From the NCBI GenBank assembly GCA_905132765.1, contig CAJHQP010000062.1:288038-352037 (forward strand): a DNA stretch of 64,000 bases. The letters are read 5' to 3'. The number at the start of each line of letters is the position of its first letter. The stretch's first letter is position 1. The notes beneath the pieces are model-generated. The model ran no database searches, was not told the origin of the DNA, and saw only the letters and a program-made list of their open reading frames with translations. The stretch is from Moricandia arvensis. Its lineage: Eukaryota > Streptophyta > Magnoliopsida > Brassicales > Brassicaceae. The translations under genes and the position numbers were made by a program. This document shows positions 1-10,589 of this stretch, piece after piece.

Positions 1-1250
1 AACGCCAGATTTCGTATCACTCAAATTATCCTATGAGCAAGTTTACTCTCTCAAATAAGAGGATAAGTTGTAGTACTTAGGGATCGAATCCCCATGGAGA
101 TTAGACACACAATAAACTTATAAATATTAATATTAAGTTAGGTAAGTAATTGTAAAACATTAAACAATTGAGATTAATTGAGAATTGGTTTGTAAACTTA
201 TAAGAATAAATAGCTAGATCTAGGGTTTCAGGTTATAATAATGTGATATAGATGCTAAGGGTGTGTGGTAAATCGTCATAGAACTCGAATACAAAAGCAA
301 GATATCCAGCTATCGCTCGAGTCTAATCAGATGACTAAATCTTTGGTCCAACCGTTGCATTCCGAGCAAAGACAGAGTGTCTATTGATTTTATGGTAAGA
401 GTGCCGATCAATACTACCTTTGATAAGCTTTATCGTCCTAATCGATATGTTTAAGTTTATCTAGACCAACTTTCACATGCATTTAACAACCTAGGTCAAC
501 ATAATTATTGTCAAGTATAGATCCTACTGTCGTATTTATCTATATTTAAGTTCATGGGTTCTAGTTAGCTACTTTAGAACACAAGCAATGAGATCAATTC
601 TGATGAAGATCCTTATGGATTCTTACTAGCAGTTCTATGTTTAGCAATACATATAAACCCTAATAAAACCATAAATCTAAATACTCAGACATGATCAAGC
701 AAAGAATAATAAATATATGAATAGAATACATAAATATAATAAGGTCTAGAAACAACAAAGTTTCAATAAATATCTCTGAAGGAGTCTTGATCTTCTCTTC
801 AAAACTACTATAAATCCTAGAATAATATGTTGTGGTAAAAAGAATTAGAAAAATTGTATTTTTCCTAAGAGAGGCAAAGCACATAAATAGTAGGTATTAG
901 GTCGGTCAGGGTAGTCTTGTAATTAAGTGGTCATATGGGCTTCAAGTCGCTCACAAACAAGTCAGCCCATTCACTCGCGTTACTATCGATCGATACCAAC
1001 AAGGTGTTTTCGATTAACATACTTCCTAAATCTCGACTTTGGCTTTTGATTCTTCAACCACTACGAGTTTCCTCATCACTAAGCTCCAGAAAGCTCCATA
1101 ATCTCCACATTGCTCCAAAACGTTGTACCTAGTCCTAAAAAGACTCTAAAACAGATTTTAAACACATATAATAGTATCTAAAAAGCACATATAATAGTAT
1201 CTAAAAAGCACATATACTATGAGTGAAAACTAGTAAAATTCATAGTATAT
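1..1250 (-). mobile_element. Athila-type LTR, left end at or beyond window edge
   Basis: The opening 100 bases share a long ungapped stretch with the LTR starts at 27041 and 37885 (ACTCAAATTA..CCTATGAG, TTTACTCTCTCAAATAAGA, TACTTAGGGATCGAATCC). The right end (ATAGTATATCA at 1250) resembles the complete Athila LTR end at 28231 (ATGACATATCA). In that orientation the retroelement reads on the minus strand. A TCGATCGA palindrome at 986 with a 24-bp partner at 1010 lies at nearly the same distance from the LTR end as in the complete LTR at 27041-28231. The first bases (CGCCAGA) look like the edge of a primer-binding site, so the internal region would lie outside the window. It is divergent from the other LTRs, so it is probably a different subfamily. 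Confidence 0.7.
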
Positions 1251-2077
1251 CAGGTTCCTAGTTGACGGGGAGCTTCAATGTATCAGAGACAAAAATCACG
1301 TTTGATACTGAGTACGCACTGTCTGCGGTGTCGAATCTCTCTTGGCGGGCTCGATCTTCCTCAGATCTCTGATGACTCAATAACTTAGGGTGCTTCTCTG
1401 GCTCGAGGGATGGCCGGTGGTGAGGTGGATTCACTTGAGACCTGAACGTAATCTGTTTAGTTTAGTTGTTTTTGGTGTTTATGTAATGACTTTGCTGGGG
1501 GAGGCTTTCACCCTTTTGAAGAATTAAAGGTCGTTTTGTGTTTCTTTTTATTTTGATGCTTGAAGTTTTATTCTCAGTTGATACCTATGTAGGTTTAGGT
1601 AAACATTTTATGAAAAGGTGTTGGTAACACATATGTTATACTAACGAATCGTTAAGTCGATACAAAACGATTGACGTCTCGTTTGAGAGGTCAAATCAAG
1701 TTATAGTTTAGAGTCCGATGTGGGAGAAAATTTGTGTTGCAAGTCCTTGAAATGTATCAGAAATCTAGATTAAGGGCTAGTGGTAACCAATGGTGATGTG
1801 TTTTTTGTTCTATTGGGGCTGCACTCGAGCTTGAGCTGCCTATGTACCCTTGACGAATGATAATGCCTTACGCAATTCTATTATAGATTTTAATTCGTCT
1901 CAGTCTTTAGAGTTCATTTGTTGTTTACTCGGAAATTCTTGGGATTGAGCTCATTATAGTGGGTGATATGTGGACGACTAACCCCCAGCTCTAAGTGCGA
2001 GATCATGACTCTTGCTTTGAGTTTCAATGGTATTATCATTTGAGGTTGTAGGTGTTCCATGGTCGTCTTTTGGGGAG
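1251..2077. other. Non-coding stretch, probable retroelement 3' UTR
   Basis: No ORF of note. It lies between the Athila-type LTR and the minus-strand integrase remnant, so it is probably the untranslated 3' part of a Ty3-gypsy element. I see no recognisable signal apart from a short GACGGGGAGC purine-rich run just after the LTR end. Confidence 0.4.
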
Positions 2078-3590
2078 TCATGTCTTGAATTTTCGAGCTC
2101 GTAGACTTCGGATCGAACTATCTTTGCTATTATTTAGAGTCCTTCCCATATTTCCTAGTTTGTAAGCTCCTCGCTCTCTGGTGTTTTTGAATACTTTCTG
2201 TAACACTAAATCTCTTAAGTGGAAGGCGCGGTCCCTAACTTTGGAGTTATAGTACCGAGAGGCTGCCTGCTGGTAGTTTTGTATGTGTATAGATGTTCGT
2301 TCTCGATGTTCTTCAATCATATTGAACCTGTTGAGTAGCATTTCTTCGTTGAGTTCGTTGTTTACATGGTATAGTATTCGATGCGGGCATGGTATTTTGG
2401 TTTTGATTTGGAATAACAGATTTGAATATGTACGAAAGAGAGAAGGTGTTTCTTGGGTTGATTTTCGGAGCGTTGTTTGGCATTATTCATTATCGTTCTA
2501 TTTGCAGCCTCGTCTTGACTGTTTCCTTGGGCTATTGAGGTGTCAAGATCATCATCTTAATCTTCCACGTTTGCCAAAATTTTGTGAATGTTTTGGATAT
2601 GAGCTGTGACCCGTTATCTGTGACGATTTCTTAAGGTAAACCGTGTCACACACACACTATTTTTCTAAACGAATTTCTTCACTGCAGAGGCGGTGACCTT
2701 TTGGTATGCTTATGCATCAACCCTATTTCGTAAAATACTCGGTGAGCACTAGGAGGAATCAAATATTTGCTGATCCCAAGGGTACAAATGGTCTTATGAT
2801 ATCCATGGACCACCTCATGAAAGGATAAGGGGACAAGATCGAGGTAAACTTGTGGGTCGGCTGGTGGATCATTGGCGAATGCCGCTGACACTTGTCGCAT
2901 TTGAATGTGAATTGTTCGCAATCTAAAGTAATATTTAGCCATAAATATTCATATTTCCTTATCCTCATAGCCAATTTTTGACCTTCAGAGTGACTACCAA
3001 AGAAGCCATCGTGCGTCAGTTGTAAGATTGCGAAGGCACCACTTCCATACACGCACATCAGGTACGGCTTGTTTAAGCTGCACTTATATAACTTGTCTAC
3101 TATTATGCCATAGCGCGAGCTCTGTGCTTTAAGATTCTTGGACTCCCACTTGTCATTTGAAAGTACTCCGCTTTTGATATGATTAATTATTGGGGATCTT
3201 CAGTCGGATCTTCCTTTGAATTCCTTTTGGAGACTCTGGTGAGCCTCATTGTTATTCTTGTGGTTTAAGCTATCGTAGGCAGACGGAATTAGCAGCGTTT
3301 CGGTCTTATCGACTTCAACCGTGGCATCTTGGTTGACTTATGTGCATTTGGTTTTGATGTGTAGAGGGTCATTTTCAGCCTCGACGTCTTGAGGTCCCTC
3401 TGTCTCCTTGATCTTTGAACTTTGAAGGTCGTGGGCAGCTTGTCAGGCTTCGCTTTGCGCGGTTAGGTACATGTATGGCAAGTCTGCGCTTTGCTCTGTC
3501 CACTATAGCTCGCGCGATGTTTATACTTGATATTGTATTCGCTTAGTTTGATGGCCCATTTGGCAAATCTCCCTTGTTGGATGGGACTGT
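2078..3590 (-). pseudogene. Ty3-gypsy (Tat-lineage) pol remnant: RNase H end and integrase
   Basis: Reading leftwards on the minus strand, 3590-3480 translates to the end of an RNase H domain (RFAKWAIKLSEYNIKYKHR). At 3058-2679 follows a zinc-finger integrase N-terminus with CDKCQRHSPMIHQP and YPFMRWSMDII. Near 2640-2600 is a core piece (IVTDNGSQ). At 2341-2078 is the integrase C-terminal region (YQQAASRYYNSKVRDRAFHL, LVLQKVFKNT). This order and wording match Tat-lineage integrases of plant Ty3-gypsy elements. Stops and frameshifts occur between blocks, and gag, protease and RT are missing on the right side, so it cannot be functional. The gag fragment at 6888-8030 on the same strand may be the other end of the same element, now split by later LTR insertions. 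Confidence 0.75.
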
Positions 3591-3672
3591 GTCACCATTC
3601 ACATGGGTTGGAATGTCATAACCAAAATCTAGTGGGACTAAACTCTACACCTAGTCTAATGATAAATCAATC

Positions 3673-3692
3673 AGTCTCCGACAATAGCGCCA
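3673..3692 (-). other. tRNA primer-binding site of a minus-strand LTR element
   Basis: On the minus strand the 20 bases read TGGCGCTATTGTCGGAGACT, beginning with the TGG expected opposite a tRNA CCA end. It lies about 3 bp inside the LTR that starts near 3696. The same arrangement, with a related sequence, is seen at 37861-37880 beside the Athila LTR. The specific tRNA is not determined. Confidence 0.65.
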
Positions 3693-4173
3693 AGTTTTAT
3701 GTTCTCAAATTAACCTTTAAGCTACTTTCTCAAATAAGAAGTTCTATGTAGTACTTAAGGATCGAATCAACAGGGACTGGGGGTCACATAATAGATTTAT
3801 GGTTTAATGGTAAAGTAAGCCATAAATATGCAAACAATAAAGACGACATAAAGTAAATAGATATGTAAAGCGTTAGATTCAAGGATTTATCAAACGTGTG
3901 ATTCAAAACTGCAATCAATAGGTGCAAAGGTTTTTTTTATAAAGAACAATCTTAGAACTTGATGTCTATCAGATGTCTAAATCCTCAAAAGCCAACTCTC
4001 GTTTCGGATCCAAATACTTCAGACAAGCAATAAGTTCCAATTTGATGTGTTCACTAAGTCCTAGACCATGCACTCTCGTTGCGGTTAACAACTTAGCTCA
4101 ACATGATTCGGTTCTTGCAGTCAATTACTCTCTTGTGTCTCACAAGTGTGGGAACCAAAATTTGTCTCACAAC

Positions 4174-5456
4174 TGTGGGAACCGAAATTCACACCGTCGA
4201 TTTCCGTTATCGGAGGAAATCTAAGAAACCCTAACTTTCCCTAAGCACCCGGATTTTTGCTGAGCCTACGATAAGTGATCAAATTATGAATAACAAAATG
4301 TAAAATAATCGAATACGAATTGCGAATGAAAAGGGAGATCTTATTCAATATTCTTTGCGTAAGGACGCTTTGATGATACAAAAGGTTTTGAAGAGCTTCG
4401 GCCACAAGAGATGTTGGCGTATCCTTAGTTCTAGCACCTAAACCCTAAACCTAGAGTCACATCTCGATGACAAAAAAATTGCTAAAAACCTTTCTAAATG
4501 CTAAGTTGCGGAGATTTCCATGTGTTTGCCTCCCTCTCCCTTGCGTCGTTTATATAGGTCTTCAAGGTCGGCCGTCTTTCATTTTCTGTCCCGATTCGAG
4601 TTTATCCTTCCGAGAAAATCTTCCTTATCTTCTCGTTTTTTTCATAATTATCTCGAAAATTTGACAATTATTTTCTTTTCCATTTATCTTCTATGTATAT
4701 CCGATAGACCTTCATTATAGTTGGGATTATTCTCGTCTAAAGCCGTAAGTGTACTTTTATCGCGTTGTAGACCCTTTTGGGCCGTTTTGCGATTTAAGCG
4801 ATTTTTACGATTTTCGGAGAAATTGTCCCTCATATGATTTCGTGATGCTGACTCCGCAAAATAGTATAACTCGTTAACGGTGTTTAAGTTAACCATTATT
4901 ATTTTATATGATTGACTCGGAAGTTTTACGAGAAAACAAGTCTTTGCGATTTTTATCGTAAAACTTCAACGGAAACTCCAATCGAGACAAAACAAACCAC
5001 AACCGAGCCAATATTCAACGAAGAGGGTGATGAACGGACACAGTCTAATCGCCCATGGGCGACTAGACTTGATGGTGAGTCTAGTCACCCGTGGGAGACT
5101 AGATGTTATGTGTTTAGTCGCCCATGGGCGGCTAGACTTTGGAGAGGTTCTAATCGCGCATGGGCGACTAGACATAAGGTGCATTTAGTCCCCAATGGGC
5201 GGCTAGACCTTGGTACAAATATTAGTCACCCGTGGGCACCTAAACCTTGGGTGTCTAATCGCCCACAAGCGACAAGACATGGGAATGAATTGGTTGTTCC
5301 CTCAATTGCATGTCTCGATTTTTTAGCCGAGACGAGCTGGGTTAGGCGATTTGGAGTTCGGATTTCTTGTTTTCTTTTTATCGAAGAGAGGTAACGTTTT
5401 TCCACGGTAACTTTCAGACATTGATTTCGTTGTGACTATTTTTGACCCTAATAACA
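4174..5456 (-). mobile_element. Tat-lineage LTR, probably solo
   Basis: The + strand start TGTGGGAACCGAAATTC is the reverse complement of the end of the Tat LTR at 10519 (GAATTTCGGTTCCCACA). The + strand end TTTTGACCCTAATAACA mirrors the Tat LTR start at 8881 (TGTTGGGGTCAAAAT). A TATATAA box on the minus strand lies at 4550-4556. No internal gag or pol adjoins it, so a solo LTR is likely. A clear target duplication is lacking (ACAAC on the left, ACTAT on the right). Just upstream, TGTGGGAACC also occurs at 4147, making a 27-bp tandem duplication of the LTR tip. A palindrome array lies in its U3 (5041-5290). Confidence 0.7.
5041..5290. repeat. Tandem palindrome array in Tat LTR, TAGTCGCCCATGGGCGACTA type
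   Basis: About seven units of a near-perfect palindrome with core CGCCCATGGGCG and arms TAGT/ACTA recur roughly every 36 bp (about 5045, 5079, 5112, 5148, 5184, 5222, 5253). They are separated by short variable spacers and decay towards the right. The open frames across this stretch are by-products of the repetition. Confidence 0.85.
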
Positions 5457-6160
5457 ACTATCTAGGATCAGGTTTCTAGTTAGTTATTCTAGAAATAAGC
5501 ATATAGGTCATCCCTGGTGAGGGAATATATAAATAACCCTAGCAATCAATGATTATCAGTTTGACATTTAGCTAATGAAAACCCTAAATCTGAAAAATTA
5601 TTACTCCGACATGATTAATAAAACATAAATCAAAGACTAAGTAGGTAAATAAATAATTTCACAAGAGTTCGAAGAAGACTTTCGAAGCAGTTTTTCTCTC
5701 CCAACCTCGGGCAGTAGGGCTTCTATTGAGAGGCTTTCCCTCCCTCAAAAGGGGACTAGCTTTCAATACTAGTTCTTACGTTACGCTCCATATTTCCAAT
5801 ATTATTGAATAGCAGGGCCTGGGGCTATCTCAAAAAAAAACTTAAAAGAAAGTGCAGTCGTCAAGAATGGCCTAGAAAACATAATATAAGGTTTAAGACA
5901 CGTTCTGGACTCTTTTGCAAATAAGGGAAACTTCTAGGCAACTTTTCAAAATTCGAAAGTTGATAAAAACTCGTTAGGAGCAGAAAATAACGAGTATCGA
6001 TCGACACCCAGGTGGTGCTGGTTGACGCCTTGGTATAAGCTCGATAGCATCCTTTTGCGCGTCACACATATCACTCTTCATTAAAACAAGCATAACTTTT
6101 GGTACAACCGTCTAATCTACCTGAAACTAGTAGCATTAGAAAGATAACTAAAGATCTATC

Positions 6161-7170
6161 TTGTGTCAAAATATGAGCTCAGTTTCACCATGGGAAATTC
6201 TCCATCCATAGCTAAACTTCTGACGCATATGCGCAATCCTGCATGTCTCAAATTGCCCTTTTTGCACCCAAAACGACCTAAACCCTGTATAACACAAAAT
6301 AACTCCAAACATAATATAAAGACTCTATATATGACTAATATCATGGTCAAAAAGCAGTAAAACCTTTTTATATTTGTGTTACATCTGGGGATGGATACTT
6401 TTTCTTGGTTGAATCGTGCTATAAAGCAATGCACTGGTTCAGCTTGGTGTTGTAAGATCTCGTAAGATTGTCGGCCTTCTTTTCTAGGTTCTTGCTGCTT
6501 TCAAATTTTATCTACAAACTGGTTTTTAGGGATACAAATGAGTGTATCGATTCGTTAGGACGGTTGATGTACCATTGCAAGGCGAGTTCGGTTAAAGTTG
6601 AGCAAAAACCTTGCACATGGTCGCTTCCCAAAGTTCTTTCAGGATAGCTATAGTAATCATACATTGTGTGAAAATATGAGCTCAATTTCACTAGGGTGAA
6701 TTCTCCATCCATAGCTAACTTCTGATGCATCTACGCAGTTCTGTTTCTCAAATTGCCCTTTTCGCACCCAAAGTGACCTAAACCTTGTATAAGACAAAAT
6801 AACACCAAAACGACTCCAAACATAATATAAAGACTCTAAATATGAAATATGTCATGGTCAAAAATATGTAAACACCATGATATATCAGTGTTACATCCGG
6901 GGATGGATACATTTTCTTGGTTGAATTGTGCTATATAGCGATGCACTGGTTCAACTTGGTGTTGTAGGATCTCGTAAAGATCGTCGGTCGTCTTTTCTTG
7001 GTTCTTGCTGCTTGCAGATTTATCTACAAACTGGTTGGTTAGGGATGCAAAGGAGTGTATCGATCCGTAAGGAAGGTTGATGTACCATTGCAAGGCGAGT
7101 CTGGTCAGAGTGGAGCCAAAAACCTTGTTTATGGTAGCTTCCCGAAGTTCTTTCGGAATATCTATAGTAG
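6161..7170. repeat. Tandem duplication (about 503 bp) across an LTR-gag junction
   Basis: 6161-6663 and 6664-about 7170 align along their whole length. Both start TTGTGT.AAAATATGAGCTCA, pass through the Athila-type LTR end (CATGGTCAAAAA), then run into the same minus-strand gag segment (GTTACATC.GGGGATGGATAC to ATCTATAGTAGTCAT). Because each unit holds both LTR end and gag, the duplication happened after the LTR had inserted into gag. Confidence 0.8.
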
Positions 7171-8030
7171 TCATCCATTCTTTTTATTGATCCACGTGAT
7201 TATAGGGTCACTGGTTCCATCATACATCCTCATGTTTGGAAAGGAGAACTTCCTTGGCATCTCTACTAGGGCAATCTCGTTTGAAAAGGGAGTATCTGCG
7301 TAGGAATTGGGTGTGCTTATCTTGATGGGAAGAGAAACGCCATGAAGTATGTTTATAAGCGTCTGACCGCTTCAAATGTATTGGAGAAGACCTCTTCTAT
7401 GTAATTTGTCTCTTTCGATTTATTTTCAGCAGCTGCTTTATGTATCTCCGTATCGGAGTCCATGTCTGAGTCGCCGTCGTCTTCCACTGAGTTTACCTGG
7501 TTTTCATCTGCGATATTAATCCCTCCTGTCGGTTCTCCATTCAAGGGTGGCGCCAATCGAATCATGCTACCTCCCTCAGCTGGAGTCTCCAAGTGTGGAG
7601 TCTACAAGTGTTGCATAGGTCAAACACGGGATCGCAAACCTGCATCGCTTTTTTCCGACAGTGTTGAGGGCTGAGTTTTCCTCTCAAAGAACTAGTTTAT
7701 TGGATTCGAGTTGTGATACTTATGAACACTCTTCTACAATTGCTTTGAGTATTCTTACATCCTATCTTTCAAGGTTTGGATCTCTGAGATAAGTATGGGA
7801 TTATCCGTAAAAGTGTTGATTTCCCAAGATGTGTGAATCTCAATTATATGCCTTTGCATAGCTACAAGTTGGGCTCGTAACTCGGTTTCGACCAGAGTGG
7901 CCAAAGGTTGCTTGATGTGCTCACTTTCTGTCATTGTCACGTAGTCTTGGTTACCCTCATCCTTCTTGCTCCAAACTGTCATGATAATTTTAAGTAGAAA
8001 CAAGAAGTAAGTAGTAAAGAGCAGGATCAA
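6888..8030 (-). pseudogene. Ty3-gypsy (Tat-lineage) gag remnant
   Basis: On the minus strand three stretches follow one another. 8030-7755 (MTVWSKKDEGNQDY, coiled QLVAMQRHIIE) and 7592-7353 (acidic, GDSDMDSDTEIHKA) give the N-terminal part. Then comes PRKFSFPNMRMYDGTSDP at about 7240, and at 7174-6890 the capsid-like part (ATINKVFGSTLTRLALQWYI, VEPVHRYIAQFNQENVSIPG). The capsid wording (LALQWYINLP, RYIAQFNQE) is typical of Tat gag in crucifers. Frameshifts and stops separate the blocks, and the C-terminus with the zinc knuckle is missing. A partial second copy of the capsid segment lies at 6512-6610 through the tandem duplication. Confidence 0.7.
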
Positions 8031-8400
8031 GAATCAAAAGTAGTTTAGTATTGATCAAAAGTGAGTAGGAACTACAATGCATTGGTTATGAAACTCTAGT
8101 TTTAGCCGCCTAACTCTATAGTCAATGTCTTGAATAGTCGATTCCTTGTCTAGGGTTTGGGGCCTCTTTTATAGGTCGTTGTTAGTCGAGAATTAGGTTA
8201 GATCATTTCATATCCTGAAATTTGGAAATATTACTCTTTAATAGATGTTTCTATTTTACCCGGAGGCATAAGAAAAATCTGGCCTAAGATCCAAACTCTT
8301 CCAGAGAAGAAAAGAAGGCCGGTTTCATGCTATTAAGCAGAAGGAATGACTTTTGGATTAAATATCCCCAACAGTCAAGCCCAATGCATAAGGCACTAAA
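8031..8400 (-). promoter_or_regulatory. Probable LTR/leader remnant of the minus-strand Tat element
   Basis: It lies immediately 5' of the minus-strand gag remnant. A TATAAAA-like box on the minus strand (8167-8173) sits upstream of a short GC-richer stretch, as in an LTR U3/R. I could not place LTR ends. No coding sequence is seen. Confidence 0.3.
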
Positions 8401-8664
8401 TGATGGAGTGTTTGTGATATGTCCAAACCAAGAATAGAAGTATACTATTTAGAGCATGTGATATAGTTTTGGATGTAGTCCTGAAAAACATGTTCATGTC
8501 GTTGGTGTCATGCACCAAAAGGTCAAGAATGATACATTTGTCAATAAATTAAGCCATTCTATTCTAAGGTTTTAAGAACCAAGTCTCTATATAAATTGTA
8601 AGAAGTGAAACGTTGTAATCAAGTTTTAGAAAAGGAAAGATTCAGTATTGTCTTTGTTTTATCA

Positions 8665-8679
8665 TGGTATTAGTGTTCT
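8665..8679 (+). other. Copia primer-binding site, decayed iMet type
   Basis: TGGTATTAGTGTTCT follows directly on an LTR-like end (TTTATCA, 8658-8664). It differs at a few positions from the TGGTATCAGAGC initiator-tRNA site, which is intact in the CRM-like element at 22269-22282. Confidence 0.55.
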
Positions 8680-8701
8680 AGAAAACCTAACACGTGTTGT
8701 T

Positions 8702-8880
8702 ATGGCTGGAGCTCTAAATCCCTATCATTTCCATTTGAAAATGCATGTTACAAGTCCTATTGCTCTCAAACTCAATGAGAATAACTATCTCCTTTGGAAT
8801 CCTTAGTTTGACGCTATTCTCAGCTGCTAGAAGCTTCTATATTTTTTTTCACAGGCCAGACAGTCACTCCATAAGCTACA
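8702..8880 (+). pseudogene. Copia gag, N-terminal part
   Basis: The ATG at 8702 opens MAGALNPYHFHLKMHV followed by PIALKLNENNYLLW, the standard N-terminus of crucifer Ale-type Copia gag (the NYLLW segment opens the retrotransposon gag domain). A stop follows at about position 36 of the protein. The reading is cut at 8880 by the Tat LTR. It pairs with the fragment at 23860. Confidence 0.8.
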
Positions 8881-9118
8881 TGTTGGGGTCAAAATTAGTT
8901 ATGAAGGAATCAACGTCAGAAACCTACTGAGAAATGCGTCCTTTGTGAAAAAGAGATAATATCTCAGAAAAGAGGAACGGGAAAAACCAAAATCGAGTCT
9001 CGGCTGACCACGAAGGAATGGTATGCATTAGTGAGCCATCAAGAAAGGTTTGTCCTAAGACCTCGGGTCAACATATCCCTGAACGCCAACACGACAAAAC
9101 AACTAAAAGACTCGATCA

Positions 9119-9770
9119 TCCAACTCACCGGACGGAGAACTTGGCCAAGCTAGACGTCCAACTCGTCGAACAGACAAATCGAACCACAAGAACCGACCAA
9201 CTCGCCCGTTCGGCGAGTTGAACCTGTCCAACTCGCCAAACAGGCGAGTTAGGCAATGAAGGCCGACTAACTCGCTGAATGGGCGAGTTGGACAGGAGGG
9301 GCCAATAACCTTGCCAGTTCGGTGAGTTGGACTGATCCAACTCGCCGAACGGGTGAGTTGGGAAGCGTGGGCCGACCAACTCGCCCGTTTGGCGAGTTGG
9401 ACAGCATGGGCCGACCAACTCGCCTGTTCGGTGAGCTGGACAACATGGGCCGACCAACTCGCCCGTTCGGCGAGTTGGACAATGTGGGCTTACCAACTCG
9501 CCCGTTCGGAGAGTTGGACAGCGTGGGCTTACCAACTCGTCCGTTAGGCCAGTAGGACCAGCCCAACTCGCCGAACGGGCGAGTTGGGTCGAGCAAGACA
9601 ACCAACTCGTCCGTTCGGCGAGTTGGACAAGACCAACTCGCCAAACGGGCGAGTTGGATCAAACAAGATAAACCAACTCGCGCGTTCAGCGAGTTAGAGA
9701 AGCCCAACTCGCCAAACGAATGAGTTAGGTAGCAAAAGCAATCCAACTCGCCCGTTCAGAGAGTTGGATC
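9119..9770. repeat. Tandem palindrome array in Tat LTR U3, CCAACTCGCC type
   Basis: About fifteen 25-bp units are seen, each an imperfect palindrome with core CTCGCCCGTTCGGCGAG and arms CCAA/TTGG. From 9337 to about 9556 the period is exactly 39 bp (starts 9337, 9376, 9415, 9454, 9493, 9532) with a 14-bp spacer like ACAGCATGGGCCGA. Further right the period alternates near 30 and 39 bp. Long open frames on both strands here are artefacts of the repetition. Confidence 0.9.
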
Positions 9771-10293
9771 AATCAATCCATTTTCACCTCATCCTCGTAA
9801 CTCCTTCTTTCGAAACTTGATCGAAGTTATCTTTGTTTCGTCTCGATCGAGATTGACGTTGGAACTTTACCGAAAGAACTCATTTTCTCATGGAAATATT
9901 GGGTCGATCGTGTAAGACTATAAAGGTTAACTAAACACCTGGAGTCGCATGCCCCATTCGAAATATCCTAAATCTTGGACGAAATCTTCTTATGAATGCT
10001 CTTTTGATAAAATAGTAAAAATGCTTAAGTCAAAGAACATCCCAAGAAGGTCTAAAACTCGGCTAAAGGCCCACTCGCGATTTTATCCGAAATAGTGCCC
10101 AATCTTTATGAAAATTTATTTTTAGTTTCAGGAAGGGATAAATATTAAGTTCGGAAGATAAATTTCAAGATTGGAAGATAAATGTTAAGTTTCCAAAGAT
10201 AATCATGAAGATCGTGGAAAAAAGAATATTTCGGCGAAGCGATAAATTTGACCATGGGCAGAAGGGGAAAGAGAAAACCCGCCTCTAGAGTAG

Positions 10294-10300
10294 TATATAA
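10294..10300 (+). promoter_or_regulatory. TATA box of the Tat LTR
   Basis: TATATAA in the context GAGTAGTATATAAGGACTTC. It is conserved at 23629-23635 in the 3' LTR and in related LTRs at 56021-56027 and 4550-4556 on the minus strand. Transcription would start about 30 bp downstream, which puts the palindrome array in U3. Confidence 0.7.
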
Positions 10301-10521
10301 GGACTTCGAGGGTGAGGATGCAAGGGACACACGAAAATTCTTACTCAGAGCAAACATAGCACTTAGGTCAATTAGGCATATTTCCGTTTTACTGTTATCG
10401 AGCTGCGACTCAACTAGGTTATTCAGGTCTTACAAGAAATTCAGAACCTCTGGGAAAGCTAGGTTTACCTTGCCTTCCTAAATCAAAGGACATCCACAGT
10501 GCGAATTTCGGTTCCCACAGT

Positions 10522-10546
10522 TTGGTGCTAGAAGGAGGGGGGGGGG
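10522..10546 (+). other. Tat primer-binding site and adjacent G10 tract
   Basis: TTGGTGCTAGAAGGA starts 3 bp after the LTR and has the shape of Tat-type primer sites. It is followed by ten consecutive G (10537-10546). A second G10 tract lies at 13237-13246 at the end of the protease region. The tRNA is not identified. Confidence 0.6.
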
Positions 10547-10589
10547 TACAGATCAATCTAACTCTCAGCCATCAACGCTCAATCAAACC

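Larger units (their letters stand above)
3696..6887 (-). mobile_element. Athila-type LTR, split by a Tat LTR and partly duplicated
   Basis: The first part (3696-4173) opens like the other Athila-type LTRs (CTCAAATTAACC, CTCAAATAAGA, TACTTAAGGATCGAATC). After the Tat LTR at 4174-5456, homology resumes at about 5457 (TTCTAGTTAGTTATTCTAGAA, comparable with 555-580; GAAAACCCTAAATCTG and ACTCCGACATGATTAATA). The last copy ends at 6887 with ACCATGATATATCA, matching the end of the complete LTR at 28231. It is followed directly by Tat gag sequence, so this LTR entered a Tat gag gene. A TCGATCGA palindrome lies at 5997. The right end was later tandemly duplicated (6161-7170). No clean target duplication was found. 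Confidence 0.6.
8881..10519 (+). mobile_element. 5' LTR of the Tat element (1639 bp)
   Basis: The start is set by the CTACA duplication ending at 8880 and the match to 16369. The end is set by TTCCCACA followed by the primer-binding site. It contains a U3 palindrome array (9119-9770) and a TATA box at 10294. It is similar to the 3' LTR over its whole length except where the CRM-like element interrupts, with scattered substitutions and small indels. Confidence 0.9.

Noticed and set aside
5997..6028. TCGATCGA pair in the second Athila-type LTR
   Set aside because: The first member is exact, but the sequence 24 bp on (GTTGACGC) is too degenerate to count, so it was left out of the pair count.
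9125..9746. Long ORFs across the palindrome arrays (also 16527-17391, 4912-5394, 56376-56953)
   Set aside because: Open frames on both strands with low-complexity translations are by-products of repeat units lacking stops; there is no domain and no start context.
9119..9770. CRISPR-like array: palindromic repeats at regular 39-bp spacing
   Set aside because: The spacers are themselves similar, the array sits inside a plant LTR and recurs in the partner LTR, and there are no cas genes. It is tandem amplification in a retroelement.
9843..9850. TCGATCGA in the Tat LTR as a member of the Athila 24-bp pair series
   Set aside because: No partner at 24 bp and different flanks; a single chance occurrence is expected in a window of this size.
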